Shown here: one piece after another, positions 32,790-44,562 of the stretch | How positions within the stretch are numbered: the first letter of the stretch is position 1 | How the letters are laid out: each line of letters starts with the position of its first letter | Origin: Phytophthora sp. 'mugwort' | Lineage: Eukaryota; Oomycota; Peronosporomycetes; Peronosporales; Peronosporaceae | NCBI GenBank assembly: GCA_033558025.1 | Contig: JAUCEF010000007.1 | Coordinates: 10,230,001-10,294,000 of the forward strand | Direction of reading: 5' to 3' | DNA: 64,000 nt | The notes under the pieces: model-generated | Told to the model about the DNA's origin: nothing | Databases searched by the model: none | The model's input: the letters and a program-made list of their open reading frames with translations, nothing else | Program-made: the position numbers and the translations under genes

Positions 32790-33510
32790 CTGAACGATAA
32801 CATACGTTTGGACTCCCGAGTTGACTGCACGATTCATAAACACCGTACTCGACCAGGTTATCCGGCTTGGGGCCTCCTATGAAGAAAACTTCAAGAAGGC
32901 AGTTTGGAACAGGATTGTTGCAGCGTTTAATAATGGTTTGACGGAATCTGTCACTAGAGACCGCAAACAGCTGCAGAGCAAGATGCCCGACAGGAAGAAG
33001 AAATACAAGGCCTAGTCTGCAACGAAGAACAGCAGCGGATTCGGCTGGGATTCAAGCACGGACATGCCGACGGCCCCTGAAACAGTTTGGAGTGACACCA
33101 TTGCAGTACACCCTCAAGCGCGAGAATTCAAGACCAAACCTCTATGCATGTATGAAGAACTGAATCGAATTTTGTCGCGAACGTCAGAAACTGGCTCCTA
33201 CGCATTTTACGCAAATCAAGGTACTGCTACCCAGACACACGGTCTGCACATTCCTCATTGACGGAACTAAGTAGTAAGAGGTTGGATAGGAGACCTCTTC
33301 TACGATACGGCGACTACAACCACAACAACTACAGCACCAATACCACAGAGACAGCGTCTCAGGCGTGCTTTTGCAGGCAACGATGCAAATACGGAAGACG
33401 ACGAACTGGACCGTAATGCATCCCGCCGTCAAAATCGCAACAACAATTCGGGCATTAGCACCCAATCCAAGAAACCAAAAACAACATTTAATACACGCGT
33501 TTAACGTATA
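32790..33510 (+). pseudogene. Harbinger accessory Myb/SANT-like protein, broken
   Basis: INTVLDQVIRLGASYEENFK, AVWNRIVAAFNNGL and LQSKMPDRKKKYKA form a SANT-like three-helix region. After a stop at 33013 the frame resumes with SGFGWDSSTD, APETVWSDTIAVHPQAREF and TKPLCMYEELNRIL, the standard second half of this family, and ends in an Asn/Arg-rich tail. It is divergently placed from the transposase, supporting one two-gene Harbinger element. Confidence 0.65.
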
Positions 33511-33640
33511 TACGAAATAATACAAACTACGAGAGTGAGCGGATAGATGAGTGCCTATTTTGGTGTTTCCTAAACCGTACAGTGGATCGTTTAAAACAGC
33601 GGATAGGCCCAATCCAGTGGAATGACGAATCCGCTGGATG

Positions 33641-34320
33641 CAAACCGCAAATATGCAGAACAGGGCCTGAAAAATGCCGCCTGGGTGCTAGCTAGGACCG
33701 CATCAAGTTCGGTCTACGATGAAAAGGCAGAAGAGCTGAGATCTTTAAACTGGGCCGCTTTAGATTGGCTCACTGCCATAGGTAAGGAGAAGTGGTCGCT
33801 TGCGGACAGCCCATGACCACGCTACTCTACGAGTCTATGAATAGTGCGTTGAGAAAGATCAGAAAACTTCCAGTTCTAGATTGCTTGATGATAGAGCGGT
33901 ACGTTGGTGAAAAATGACTGAGACGATTGCAAAGTCGGCATCGTGGGGTACGTTAACTTCGAAAGCCAGCTCTCGCGCAGGGCGTGTCCTTGGCCATTTG
34001 GGACGTATAGGCGTATCTGCGAACTCACAAAAATCACATTTGTGAATGAATCGTTTTTCAATGGTGCCAAGCCAATGGAATTTGAGCTTGTTGTTGAGGC
34101 AGAGAGGATTTAGTATTGGATTAAGTCCATTATATGATCCTGTACATACTCCATTTAACTGGTACACCGCTAGACCACTCTCGACCGTGATAACACTACA
34201 TCCAAATCCTAGATTACTCAGCGTCTTGGTAACGTTCGGTAGGTTTGCCCCAAGCCAATTAGAGAGCCGAAACTCCAGAAGAGAGCCCACAGCAAGCGCC
34301 AGAACCCCGACACGATAACT
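33641..34320 (+). pseudogene. MULE transposase, C-terminal part
   Basis: AAWVLARTASSSVYDEKAEE, LRSLNWAALDWLTAIGKEKW and NSALRKIRKLPVLDCLMMIE are the helical C-terminal region of MULE transposases. KITFVNESFFNGAKPMEFEL and YWIKSI / SIWLVHR-like remnants follow where the SWIM zinc motif should be. Frames change several times and the Cys/His of SWIM are lost. From 34321 to 35210 the element contains no recognisable gene. Confidence 0.6.
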
Positions 34321-35459
34321 TAGGTAGCGAGGATGTCCCGAGGACGCCACATTAGGCTCCAAGCTGTTGACATGCACAAGAGCAGAATTGTTGTAGAACA
34401 CGGTCATGCACTCGCGTGAAAACTTCCTGAAGTCCAGGCAACCCATGTCAGCAAGGTGCATCTTCTGGAAACAATCCAATACCACGCTGAGGGCCGCTGG
34501 ATGGAACCACGAAGCCACCACCGTCGCCAACGATGACCCATCAAAACCGAGACCCGCCCAGCGATACGCGTCGGAAATGAAACAAATAGTTAGCCACGAC
34601 AGACCGCCATGGACAACGAGTCCACTATCGTCGTGGTGGGCAAGTTGCCCATAGCATGGAACTACAGCCGCAAGCAGACGTACACCAAGTTCGACTAGAT
34701 GAAGAACATTAAGATGCGCGAGAAACGGACGTCGAGACGCACGACCTCTATAGCGCCCGTCGACAAGCGCAGTCAGAGCTCCACGAACCAGTATTACAGC
34801 ATTAGCGCGGGTGTGTACATCGTCATCAACGTCAGTCCAATTGCCCACCAAATTACAGTTACCAGCTCTCCAAGCATGTATGCAGGCGGCATAATGGCCG
34901 ATATGCTGGACCACACAGTGAGCAACGGAACCGTTCTCCAGACGGACGCAGCTAGCTCCGTTATACCAAGAACGCGTAGTCGAGTTCAGCGCGATGCGCG
35001 AAAAGATGGCGAGCGAGACCTGAAGCGCGATGGGGAGGAAAGGCCGAGGAATTCATTATGGACGTCCACTTCGGCTCCTCTGCGGTCAGGAGAACTTCTC
35101 GATCAGTGCGTCGCGGGGCACCAGTTTGCTCGCTAAATAAACTTGTGGCGGTGTGATTGCGCGATGGACGTACACCAATTGTCTTGGAAAAGCCATGGTG
35201 CGTGGTCCACAATAATAGTATGGCGCATATTTTTTTTATTCAAACGGCGCATATTGTTTATTTGGAATGAGAGATGGCGCATTAATTTTAAAACGATTAA
35301 TTAATTAGTCCCAATAAGATTAAAGATTAACAGTTATTATTTTATAGTATTGCCTTTTTGTAATTTTTATTAAGAAATATTTATTAAGCTATTGTTGTTT
35401 TTAAATATATGAAAAAATGTATGCACACTTCCCGCTCTGATAGCTAATATGTTGTTGTA

Positions 35460-37079
35460 CTTCCTCTGTCCGGAAATATAAGACCATTTTTTTGCTAAAT
35501 TCAGGGGTAGTATGGCAACAGACCTTTTGGACGTTTTGATAGGCTTATCTGTCCAATGCCTACAGAATACGTTGCAACTTATTTCGTTGCAATCGGCCCG
35601 GGTACAGCCCGAGATACGGCTGACAGAGTCGGTCACTTTGCCTTTGGGGCCGTAAAAAATGGCCTCTGAGCTGCCACGCGACCACCGCAAGCGCAAGAAA
35701 TTGACTTCAAAGGAGCGTGAGCATGCTCTCTCTCTCATGTACGCTGTCGCGTCAAACATGAAACTGCCGCACAAGGAGTATGACCGTCTTGCTACCACGC
35801 TACCACGCTACAGTGCTCGGAGCGCTCAAATTCGCCGGCGGCCCTGAAGGCTCGCGACGCGATGGAGGATGGCAAGTTGTGTGACGTGGAGAGCGGCAGG
35901 AAGGGACTTCTTGCCACAGTGGCAGGAAGTTCCGCATAACAGACAAGTTCCCCAGAGAGCTGGCCGAGAAAATCGCACTTACCCCGCTACACCTGCGAAA
36001 CAATATTAGAACTTTATGTCGGTATTCCTAAGTCATCGCTGCACACGTACCTACATAGGGGCTCTTCCCTAGCCATCAGCGGGAGAGAAACCTCGTTCCA
36101 CGGACGCGCAAAAGGTTGCTCGGATAAAGTTTGCTCTGAAATTTGTGCAGCCATCGCCTCGTAGTGATTACGAGTTTTATTGGCTGTTAGATTACGTGCA
36201 TCTGGTGAAAGTGGTTCTTTTTGAAGAATGAGAACACCCGTTACTACCTCGCTCCTGACGAATCAGCTCCGCATGTCGCGGCTCAGAAAGAACGTCATGG
36301 TCAAGTTCATGGTCTTCGTCGTGATTACTCATCCGCGGTGGGTTCCAGACAAGCAATCCGTGTGGGACGGCAAAAGTGGCACCTGGCCGTTCGTCTTGTA
36401 CGAACTGGCCCAGCGCAAGAGCAAGAATATGGAGGTTTGTACGCTACAGCTCAAGATCTACACGGTGGACCGTGCCATTTACCGTGCTTGTCTAGTTCAC
36501 TCGGTCAACCCTGCGAATAAGCGCTTGTGGCCGTCGGGAAAGCGCGTTAACATCCAGCAGGACATACCAAGCCTCATGTCTTGCTCGATGACGACGCAGT
36601 GTGGACTGCATGTACTGCTGACGACTGGGACATGGCTCTATCAGCTCAGCCACCGAATTTGCCGGACTATAATGCTCTTGACTTGGGATTCTTGCATCGC
36701 TTGAAACGTTGCAGCACCGCAAGAACCCGCACAATATCGAGGAGCTAGTTGACAATGTCGACGATGCGTTTAAAGAGCTACCTTACGAGAAAATTGACCG
36801 CGTCTTCATGATCTTCAGTCGGTATTCGAGGCTTCGCTGAAGGTAAAGGGAAACAACAACTATCAGATCCCGCAGAAGGACAAGAACGCGCTGCTGAAGG
36901 CCTGCAAGTATGGCTTGCTTCCTCTCCGACTTCCTTGTGATAGAACAGTTCACGATCTCGCTCAGGCGTCACTAAGTTTCGTGTTAGTAACCAATCTCCT
37001 TACCATACGCGATAGTCGATTTATATTTCTGGACATTGCTTAACTATGGGGGCGGCTTTATATTTCCGGACAGAGGAAG
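35460..37079 (+). mobile_element. Tc1/mariner-type transposon with TIRs and TA target site
   Basis: The left end is CTTCCTCTGTCCGGAAATAT after TA (35458-35459). The right end is the inverse (ATATTTCCGGACAGAGGAAG) followed by TA (37080-37081). These are 20-bp perfect inverted ends with the TA duplication expected of the superfamily. The body is 1,620 bp with one broken transposase. Confidence 0.88.
35659..36985 (+). pseudogene. Mariner transposase, broken
   Basis: Starts MASELPRDHRKRKKLTSKER (helix-turn-helix region) and breaks at 35845. Later pieces are KFPRELAEKIALTPLHLRNN, the catalytic-region YWLLDYVHLVKVVLF (where the first Asp-Glu pair would be), MVKFMVFVVITHPRWVPDKQ, WDGKSGTWPFVLYELAQRKS and VNIQQDIPSL (second catalytic Asp). 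C-terminal helices follow to ~36985. At least four frameshifts or stops mean it cannot be active. Confidence 0.75.
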
Positions 37080-37204
37080 TACATAATATGAATAGCTTCT
37101 ACCGAAGCTATTAAATGGCGATGGGGATCTGCACTTGCATACTATGCAATATTTATTTAATTGTACAAAGCACGCCATTGTAGGGGGTAATAGATACGAT
37201 TGAA

Positions 37205-37429
37205 ACAAATATTGTGCTTTTTACTCAAAATTTCATGCGCGATTCATCGGCTCAACCACTCAGCAAATCGCGCAAAGTCGCGAAGAGCTTGTGCTCACTA
37301 TAACCCAACGTTAAGTACGATTAAATTCATTGCGACCGCCTAGCCCAGGCATGATCAAGGACTGAAAGATTGTATTGGGGCGATTCGCTCAATCGGGCAA
37401 TTTTGGAAAATATAGGCGGGAAGCACAAT
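37205..37429 (+). repeat. Dispersed repeat R, copy 2 (uninterrupted)
   Basis: Matches 14710-14741 joined to 15112-15326. Here TACTCAAAATT runs straight into CATGCGCGATTCATCG, showing the unoccupied state of the site that carries the foldback relic at 14.74 kb. It lacks the ATGAGTCAT palindrome segment of copy 1. Confidence 0.65.
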
Positions 37430-38420
37430 GTGACGGGGCACACACAACTTGCGCACAGGAAGTGTTACTTTCGGAGAGTATACAAACTCTCAGTGAACGG
37501 CAGTTCACAAGTCCCTGGTGTGAGGGGACTGTTACCAATTTACGTAGATATAAGACTGAATATATTTCTATGTGACTTCTTTTAATGCGTCTACATACTA
37601 ACCATAAGTAACCTATACAGTAACCTAGATGTTATCATATTCAGTGATTCTGAGCTCTTCAAGTACTCCGCCGATGTTGGGGGTGTCGCCAGTGGCGTGG
37701 GCGTCCGTAACAGCATTACGTCCACGGACGACAAACAGCACCGTCGCAACGTCCCCATCCTCTCCACTACTAGCGAGGAAAACGGAGCTTGTCTTGCCGT
37801 TCTGTTTCTTCACGTATTTTGCAAGGCGGACGTGGGTTAGCATGTTAGGTTCACTTGCCGGTGCTCGCATACCATACAGCCCTTATACTGGCGTCTCAAG
37901 CTCTCCATGCCTCGTCCGGATCAATGGTGATAACAAGTGGTTGTAACGAGCAACGACCGATTCCCACATGTATTTGCCCTGTGCAAGACCTTTCGCTCGA
38001 AGGAGAGCATACGCATCACTTCAGGAAGGGAGTAACTCATGGAGCCTGTCGGTTTGCCAATGCATAGGCAGATACTACTATCTTATTCGGCTTAAAAGGA
38101 CCGGAGAGCAGGTGGACCTACGGCGGTATACAGTAGCGTAGCCGGAAGACGTCTTGATCGAAGTTCTTGGAGTTAGCCATTAACTTGGATTGTGAGCTCG
38201 TGAAAAGGGAGGTGCGCAGCACAAGCCCGCTCACGCCACCTACGAGGTCTGCCCTTGCTGTTTGAACAAGACCAGCGCCACTCGAAAAGCATGCGAAAGT
38301 TTTGGTTGAAGTTCATACCTCCGCAGCAATGGATAACGTATAATATGCGAAAGAATGCTTATTTTTTTACAGAGTACGTTCTGAGCCCTTATTTAGTGCG
38401 CACACTGTTTTACAACAGCT
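37430..38420. other. No gene recognised
   Basis: Open frames on both strands near 37625-37946 (81 and 105 codons) have no recognisable motif and sit between repeats. They are probably eroded transposon sequence or chance. Nothing else stands out. Confidence 0.3.
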
Positions 38421-38424
38421 TTGA

Positions 38425-38515
38425 CAGCTCAGGTAGTTAAGACAACTGGGTTTATTCAGGGCCCCATATGGGGAGCAGGGTTGCCGCGGGTTCGAGTCCC
38501 ATCGAACACGTTAAT
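38425..38515 (+). repeat. tRNA-derived SINE-like head
   Basis: AGCTCAGGTAGTTAAGAC resembles a pol III A box in a D-arm, and GGTTCGAGTCC 55 bp further is a perfect B box. No closed cloverleaf with a 7-bp acceptor stem forms, so it is not called as a tRNA gene. Confidence 0.4.
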
Positions 38516-38597
38516 TCTCCACGCTAAAATGGTAAGACTCTGTGCTGTATTGCCATCCCCCGGTCCCTCGGCAAACATTTCTTTTTACTAGAGTCAA

Positions 38598-39870
38598 TCA
38601 TTGCTCGATAACAATACCACCTAGCGTTTCCATAAGCTCACCGATTGTCTCGTCGCTGCCAACGAACGTGCCGTCTTGCTCGTCTTGCTGCTCCCACGCC
38701 ATCCAGAACTTGCTGCCGTATACGTCGTGTCGGGCAATGTGCCACGACGCAGGGACATCGCTGAATCCGCACATAGCGACACTTCTTACGACGACAGCAT
38801 CCGGTTTCTGCCTCCACGGCTTCATTACCCAGGAAACCACTAACACCATCTCAGGCGGCCTAGGATTCCCACCTTTCGTGTAGCGAACCTTGTCCGACTC
38901 CTTCCACTCGTTGATAAGCTTGCAGAGGCTGTCCTTGAACGACGTGTAGATCCCTACGTCTCCAACTTGGAGATAACGAGTCAGGCCGCCTGGAATCACT
39001 GCCATCTTGATGTCCTTCTCACCGCAGCGCCGCTTCACGCCCTTGCCAATTTGGGCTCTCATAAAGTCCCAAACGATGTACTGCCCAGACGATATAGCAA
39101 CCTCAGGGAAGTACCAGCCCAACCAATGGATAATAAAAGATTTGGTCCACCCAAGCTCGTTCGTGGTAAGCAACGTAGTATCCTGCAATCCTCTTAATCG
39201 ACTCTCGTGCCTTGTGCTTCCAGATAAGACACGGAGGCAACTTTTTGCCAGAAGCCGTCACATTAAGAGCTGCCGGGACGCGCACGGACGAGGACCCTGT
39301 TGAGCGGATCACCACATGCCGAGCTCCAACTTTATCAACAATGGGGGTGCGGGCATCTTCAAAGTAGACAGCAGTTTCATTCATCAAGCTGGTCCTTACA
39401 CGGTTCAATGAGGCCTGTGCTCTGCTAGGTAAGCCATGTAGGCGGCCACTCAGCCCACCAACTCGTCGTCGTTCAGGGTTGTGCGCTTTCTAAGCGTGAG
39501 GTTGTTTTTAGCCAAAAAACCTTGCACCCAAGGATCCGGCACGACAAAGCGAGCGGAGCTTTCTTCGTGGACTTTCTCCATGCGGATCGTGTGGAAAAGC
39601 TGAATAGCAGTAGATGCTATCCACTCGCGGGTCACTTTTTCTTGAGGGCGCTTGTCGTATAGCAGATCGACTAACGAGTCTTGCGCGGCACCGAGTAGCG
39701 GTTTCCTGCCACCACCGACAATATGACAACAGGAACTAGCCTTGGCACGAATCTGCTCGCGATCTCGCCACCACCTCCGAAATGCCGACGCTGAAACTCG
39801 CCATTCAAGTCGTCGAAAGTATGGCTCCGCACGAGATGGGACTCCGCCACCTTCCGTTTCAATCCAATCA
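38598..39870 (-). pseudogene. pogo-like (DDE_1/CENP-B-type) transposase, broken
   Basis: In transcript order: MIGLKRKVAESHLVRSHTF (39871-39671), a CENP-B-type HTH piece (VPDPWVQGFLAKNNLTLRKR, 39635-39450), NETAVYFEDARTP with the first catalytic region, then VTASGKKLPPCLIWKHKA (39408-39103), and the C-terminal MAVIPGGLTRYLQVGDVGIY with FKDSLCKLINEWKESD (39188-38598). Three frames are needed. Closely related to the scrap at 52640-53045. Confidence 0.7.
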
Positions 39871-40760
39871 TGACCTGTTACTTGCGACTTATTTCGACAC
39901 CCTTGAGTTGAGGGGGCATGGTAAAATGGAGACTGAGGTATAACTATAGGCGAGCTTTACGGGCTTCGTGAACGACTGGTGGAGAACGCTGCTGTTTGGA
40001 TTGAATTCGACTGTATTTTGTAATGCTTTGGTAAGTGAACTCGACAGCATTCTGGCCCTGTATCAATCGCATTTATTCAATCGTACTCTAATTTTTAAGG
40101 TGCGCTCTTCGGCCGCACTATATTCGCAGGGCTAAGGGAACTATATTCGCTATTATACGTTAGTAGCAGCCGAAGCCAGGCCCCAATACGCACAGTTAAG
40201 CGCAATTGGCGCGGTAACGCCACCCTCGAGACCGCGATTCCGACGTGTGCGGGCTGGCATTAATGTTTGTTCTGCACTACAACATACAACACTGATGGCA
40301 GCCGACAATAACTCGAACATGACCAAGACGTCGTGTTGATGTACATGGGCCCGCATTCAACACTAACAACTGAGGATTTCACTTCCACCCAGGCACCTCC
40401 CTTCTCTTCAAGGGCCCTACGGATCTTCCTGGTCCTTGATGACGCGGTGTACGCATGTAGTGATGCGGCATCTGCACACCAATCACAGATCTAGCCCGTA
40501 CCGAATTCCTGTATCAAGGCACACAGCTGATCCGACGGATAGAGACGTGCGACGTCCTGTCCCGGCTTGATTGTAATGCACTGACGAATATTACCGGTAC
40601 GTACAGTAGTCATACTGTACTAAAATATATTTTAGAACTGCACAAAACAAAACAAAAAGTTTGAAAGTAAAACATTTACGAATCAATTGATATGAATCGA
40701 TTGCAATGCGTGAAATTCGTCGTCAAAAATCATTATCTACGCTGAATTCGCCAACCTCCA
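39871..40760. other. No gene recognised
   Basis: Mixed-composition spacer between two pogo-like relics. A 67-codon minus-strand frame (40356-40153) has no motif. No inverted ends for either neighbouring element could be fixed here. Confidence 0.3.
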
Positions 40761-40779
40761 GATCCAGAAGCCCGCACGA

Positions 40780-42298
40780 GTGGTTTCGTTTACGATGTCT
40801 TCCGCATATCCAACCTCGACCTGCTGTTCTTTCTCGACTTGTCCATCTTCCTCGATTTGTTCTTTCTGAACTTGATCTTCTTGATGCCATCGTCTTCCGC
40901 AAGAAAGCCACACTTCTTAAACCCTGAAACGATTGTAAACGGTGCAAGATTGTTCCAGGCGCTATGGACCCAGCTGCACAGTTGTCCGCGTTCGGGGCTT
41001 CCAGCTTGAAAAAAAAGGTTCATCTTGGGTTCGGGCTTGCAGTTGCTCTCATAGGTCCTGTATCCATTGCGTATTCGGGTTTTAAATGGACCGTTCCACG
41101 TTGCATCAGACGGGTGAGATACAGAGGTCGCGTTTGATGGGACCTTAAGGACAGTTATATTAATCAATGCCGCATACTCGACGACATCACTAAACCAATG
41201 TCCAGAAAAGTCGTCGAGTAGCAAAAGTATTGGCTCTTGAGACGAGGGTCGATCTGCGAAGTGGAACTAAAAAATATCGTTTGACAAAGGGCCGTTCGAC
41301 CAACCTACAATAGCAATAATAACAAACTAAATATCAATGCAAATCTAACATGATACAAAATCCCTAAACTAATTTTTTTTCGCGGGCGAAGACTTGCATG
41401 TTGTACTCACTTTGAGCCCGTGTGATAATTTCCCACCACGTGCCTGCACTGAATCCATGACGTAAATCATGATTTTCAACTCATCGCGCTTCGGTTTTTG
41501 ACGGTCGAACTTTGAATACGAGGAACGCTGGATATTTTTGGCCCGTGGAATCACCAAGTAACATCACTGTAGCACGGCCTTTCGATTTCCCACCACAGCG
41601 AACCCACACTGTTTTACTACCCTTTTTGGCGATGATATTCTTTAGTAGGTACTCAAAGTAAGCAGCTATTATGAAGGAAAAAAAAACATCACAAAATAAA
41701 TACTAGTCGAATTTAAAATAAAGTAAATAAAACACAATAATTCGAACCTGTTTCGCATTAAGATGCGAGTTACGCCAATCTCTGCCGCTTTTTCCCTAAC
41801 TTCTATTACAAAGTCAGCAGCGACTTTTGCAAGTTCAAGCGGTTTCATTTGACCTTGGCGTGTCTTGCAACGTAAGGATAGCCGATGACGCTGCTTGAAG
41901 TGCTTTTGCCGGCACCATGACGCTTCGAACGATTCGATTTCAGCACCGGCAGCTACATCGAGTGCCTGAATACGGAACATTGTTTGAGTAACAGGCACGG
42001 CCTCCTGCCGCAATTCAGCGGACCTGCTTCTCCTCTTCTGGTGTTGGCAAGATCGTTCCCAGTCCAATAGTCCTTGACTTTCGTATGCTTGCACGACCAG
42101 GTTCGTCGTGAAGCTTCTCGATATTGGCACGTTTCGACGCCACGAAAGAATGAGCGTCCGGCGACTTTCGAATCTGATAGTTGAGAGGTTGGGGTAAAAT
42201 GTAGTTATAGTTGCCTTGATGTTGTTGTGTTCTGATAGATGATTCAGAACACGCAACTTCTCTTCTGCTAATAATGAGGCGGCTCTAAACTGCTTCAC
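40780..42298 (-). pseudogene. pogo-like (DDE_1) transposase, second family, broken
   Basis: Starts in 42298-41669: an HTH region, then FKQRHRLSLRCKTRQGQMKP (CENP-B-type HTH end) and AADFVIEVREKAAEIGVTRI. Middle pieces near 41650-41369 include KKGSKTVWVRCGGKSKGR-like text on the minus strand. The C-terminal segment 41224-40790 begins MLLDDFSGHWFSDVVEYAA (the catalytic LLLDxxxxH block) and runs to NNLAPFTIVSGFKKCGFLAE and a Lys/Arg-rich tail. Frame breaks near 41660, 41560, 41370 and 41240. The 135-codon frame 42712-42305 just upstream has no recognised motif. Confidence 0.65.
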
Positions 42299-42859
42299 GG
42301 GTCGTCAATCCCCGTTAGGTTGCCGCGTCCGCCCTTTGGCCGTCGCTTTACTATGATGGCGGCAGACTAAAAATGAAATTGGTGGACGCGTGAGTTCGAT
42401 ACCGTACCCTGTATGCAATGACATAGGGTGCACCGTATTTCCGAACGATTTACCAAACCTGAATGCTGATTGGCTACAGGTATTGTATGTGCCTTGAATT
42501 ATCGGATGCCTTGACATAGGAATTCGGTAGTTTACTGTGGCCTCCTCCCAGCTTGAATAGCTTCGGTTGTTACTGCCACGACGATGTGGCGCCTGCCGTT
42601 GGTAAAAGGCACTGGCGACGCATAAATGGCGAAATGCATGCGTTTCGATATAGAGCATCGATACCCACGGGTGGTGTAGCGAACGCCAGATTGGCTGGTC
42701 CGCATATCGCACTTAAACGAAAGTTACGGTAGACCGTAATTTTCCCTTCTGCTGCTATAAAAGACTTCCGAGGTCCTTTGGCTAAGCTCCCAGTGGACGA
42801 GCCATTCCGGTTCCAGTCAGAACTTCAACGTTCGCATTATTTCCCACCGAATTTTCGTT

Positions 42860-43180
42860 ATCAGTCATGACTACGATTTCCATCATTTCACGAACGAGAT
42901 TGCGAAGATCGCTTCGATTAATGGTGATCTGACACTTGACCTCATGAATGGTCATCCGGATTACCAGACGTGGTCGCTAACTAGAATAGGCGGCAGGCGA
43001 TCAAATCATTGCAAAAGGTTGAACAACTGACGTCTACACTTATGCCCCCCAAGCGATTCGGGTCCAGGGCGCAAACGAAGGATGCCAGGGTACCAACATG
43101 CTGGTATTTGTTATGAGCGAGCAGGAGCTCCCCTACGACCGTCTAACAGGTGAGATTTTAGATTTCACCACAGCTTAGAA
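42860..43180 (+). pseudogene. Capsid-like relic 1 (C-terminal part only)
   Basis: Homologous to 57815-58627 and even more broken. Matching words are FHHFTNEIAKIASINGDLTL against FMDFCNEFAKYSAINGDITP, GCQGTNMLVFVMSEQEL against GCNMLVIVAFENEIVHD, and DRLTGEI against DRLTGEV, ending at a stop at the same point. The upstream ~80 bp also match weakly (SSQNFNV against SSIMNFNV). A TATAAAAG at 42757-42764 lies upstream. The resemblance to the last jelly-roll of Polinton-like-virus major capsid proteins is my inference from the pattern. Confidence 0.45.
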
Positions 43181-43189
43181 GAACGGTTT

Positions 43190-44560
43190 AAATGAAATAT
43201 ATTTTTATCAGATAATTGAATATCCCTATAGGAACCCCTTCAAAGCCGATGCTATCAGCGATTATCAGAAGTCAGTTGAAATTATTGCATCGGTTATAGG
43301 TCATTTTCATGCAGGAATATTAGCAGCGATTATATATTCGAAAAGATTCGAAGCAAAGTCAGCCACATGGGACCTATGAACTATGCAATTATGTGACATG
43401 CGAAGACTTCTAAAGCTGAGTTAAAAGCTAACCTTCGTTTAGTTCTCAATTTTGAGTTTGATTCAGTCGATAATTTCCATCCAGCAGTGCGAAGCATATC
43501 TATACTTGTTTTAAAGAGAAGCATGTCTTAGATCCATCCGCTGGGTGGGATAATCGAATGCTTGCAGCGATGCCAATGGATATTAACTATATCGGTGAAA
43601 ATTCTAGCAAGAAACTCAGATCTGGATAGAAGAATGTTCTTCACCTTTGAATCAAATCGAATGTTGGTATCATTACTGCTAAGACTCAGGCTTTTTGCCG
43701 TACTAATGACAATGGGTCGAGCTTGTCAGAATCAGTCGCGTTGCAACTGCAAGCCGAAAGTCAACGGTGCTTTCCCTTCTTTTTGCCCTTGCGTTGACCC
43801 GTTGCTAGCGTTCGATTAGGTGCCAGTCGATAGAAAAGCGCTGTTCCTTTGACTTAAACACGTTCTCAGGAGCGAACCTTGCCACCAGCTCTTGTAGCCT
43901 TGAGCCTGCCATCGCGCACAGCATCATCTTCACAGCACCACTTTCTCAATGTAGCGTGTGCGAGCGAATTCCGTTACGATTTTCCACGCTTTGGGGCCAG
44001 CCGTTGCTAAGTCGGAGCTGCGTGGGATCGATACTGAAGCGCTCCGCGAGCTACCGCGCAGTCAACAGGAGCACGTCGTCCGTCATTGCTGCTCAAACTT
44101 TGTTCTAAAAGAAAAAAAAAGCCATCAGTTCACGCTCAAACTGAAGGAATTTTACACGACGCCGCTTAGTTGCCCTCATGTCGTCGTGACTGAATTAGGA
44201 GGAAAGCGAGTCACGCAATCGGGTGAGCGTAGTACGGCTGACACGGGACTTGAACGTCAAGTAGATTCACTCGGAGAACATGGGGTTGTCGATGCCAGGG
44301 CTCTGCTCGAGCTTTAGGTGAACTTGGAGCTTGTGCTAGAGCGTCAGACAGGTACGCCAAGACATAGGAAAGAGAGAGCGAAGAGGGCTCGCAGTGAGCG
44401 GTTCTTTGGAGCTCATTGAAGAGTCTGTGGTTAGCAGTATGGATCAAACAACCAGGTTAGACCAATTTTGGATCCTCCAAAAGGTGACTCATATGCCGTA
44501 TGCATAAAACGGATGTCATACAAAACATAAAGTGAAATATTTGATACCGACAGAGCCTGG
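43190..44560. other. No confident gene; one unassigned ORF
   Basis: A 119-codon plus-strand frame at 43958-44317 (LRELPRSQQEHVVRHCCSNF, FTLKLKEFYTTPLSCPHVVV) has protein-like composition but no family I recognise. The rest is AT-richer spacer. Confidence 0.3.
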
Positions 44561-44562
44561 AT

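Larger units (their letters stand above)
30946..33640. mobile_element. Second PIF/Harbinger element, inserted in the MULE transposase
   Basis: MULE coding similarity stops at ~30945 and resumes at ~33640. The DNA between contains a minus-strand Harbinger transposase and a plus-strand SANT-like gene, here divergent. Both ends are rich in the word CCAGCGGAT/ATCCGCTGG (30945, 30960, 30981, 31069 and 33649) and CCGCTATCC, which look like terminal/subterminal repeats. A 3-bp target duplication could not be fixed, so the limits are approximate. Confidence 0.55.
30212..35258. mobile_element. MULE (Mutator-like) transposon, ~5 kb, carrying a nested Harbinger
   Basis: The left end near 30214 reads ATATGCGCC then CCGTTTGAATTAATAAA and ATATGCGCCATAC. 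The reverse complement of the right end (35217-35255) reads ATATGCGCCGTTTGAATAAA and ATATGCGCCATAC. These are matching inverted ends. Inside are the two separated parts of a MULE transposase on the plus strand and, between them, a Harbinger pair of genes. A clear 9-bp target duplication was not found by eye, so the exact ends are +/- 10 bp. Confidence 0.7.

Noticed and set aside
33859..34914. 351-codon minus-strand ORF
   Set aside because: It lies antisense to recognisable MULE transposase C-terminal sequence on the plus strand and has no family signature, so I treat it as a shadow frame.
38425..38515. Functional tRNA gene
   Set aside because: B box is perfect but no acceptor stem or anticodon arm closes; called SINE-like instead.
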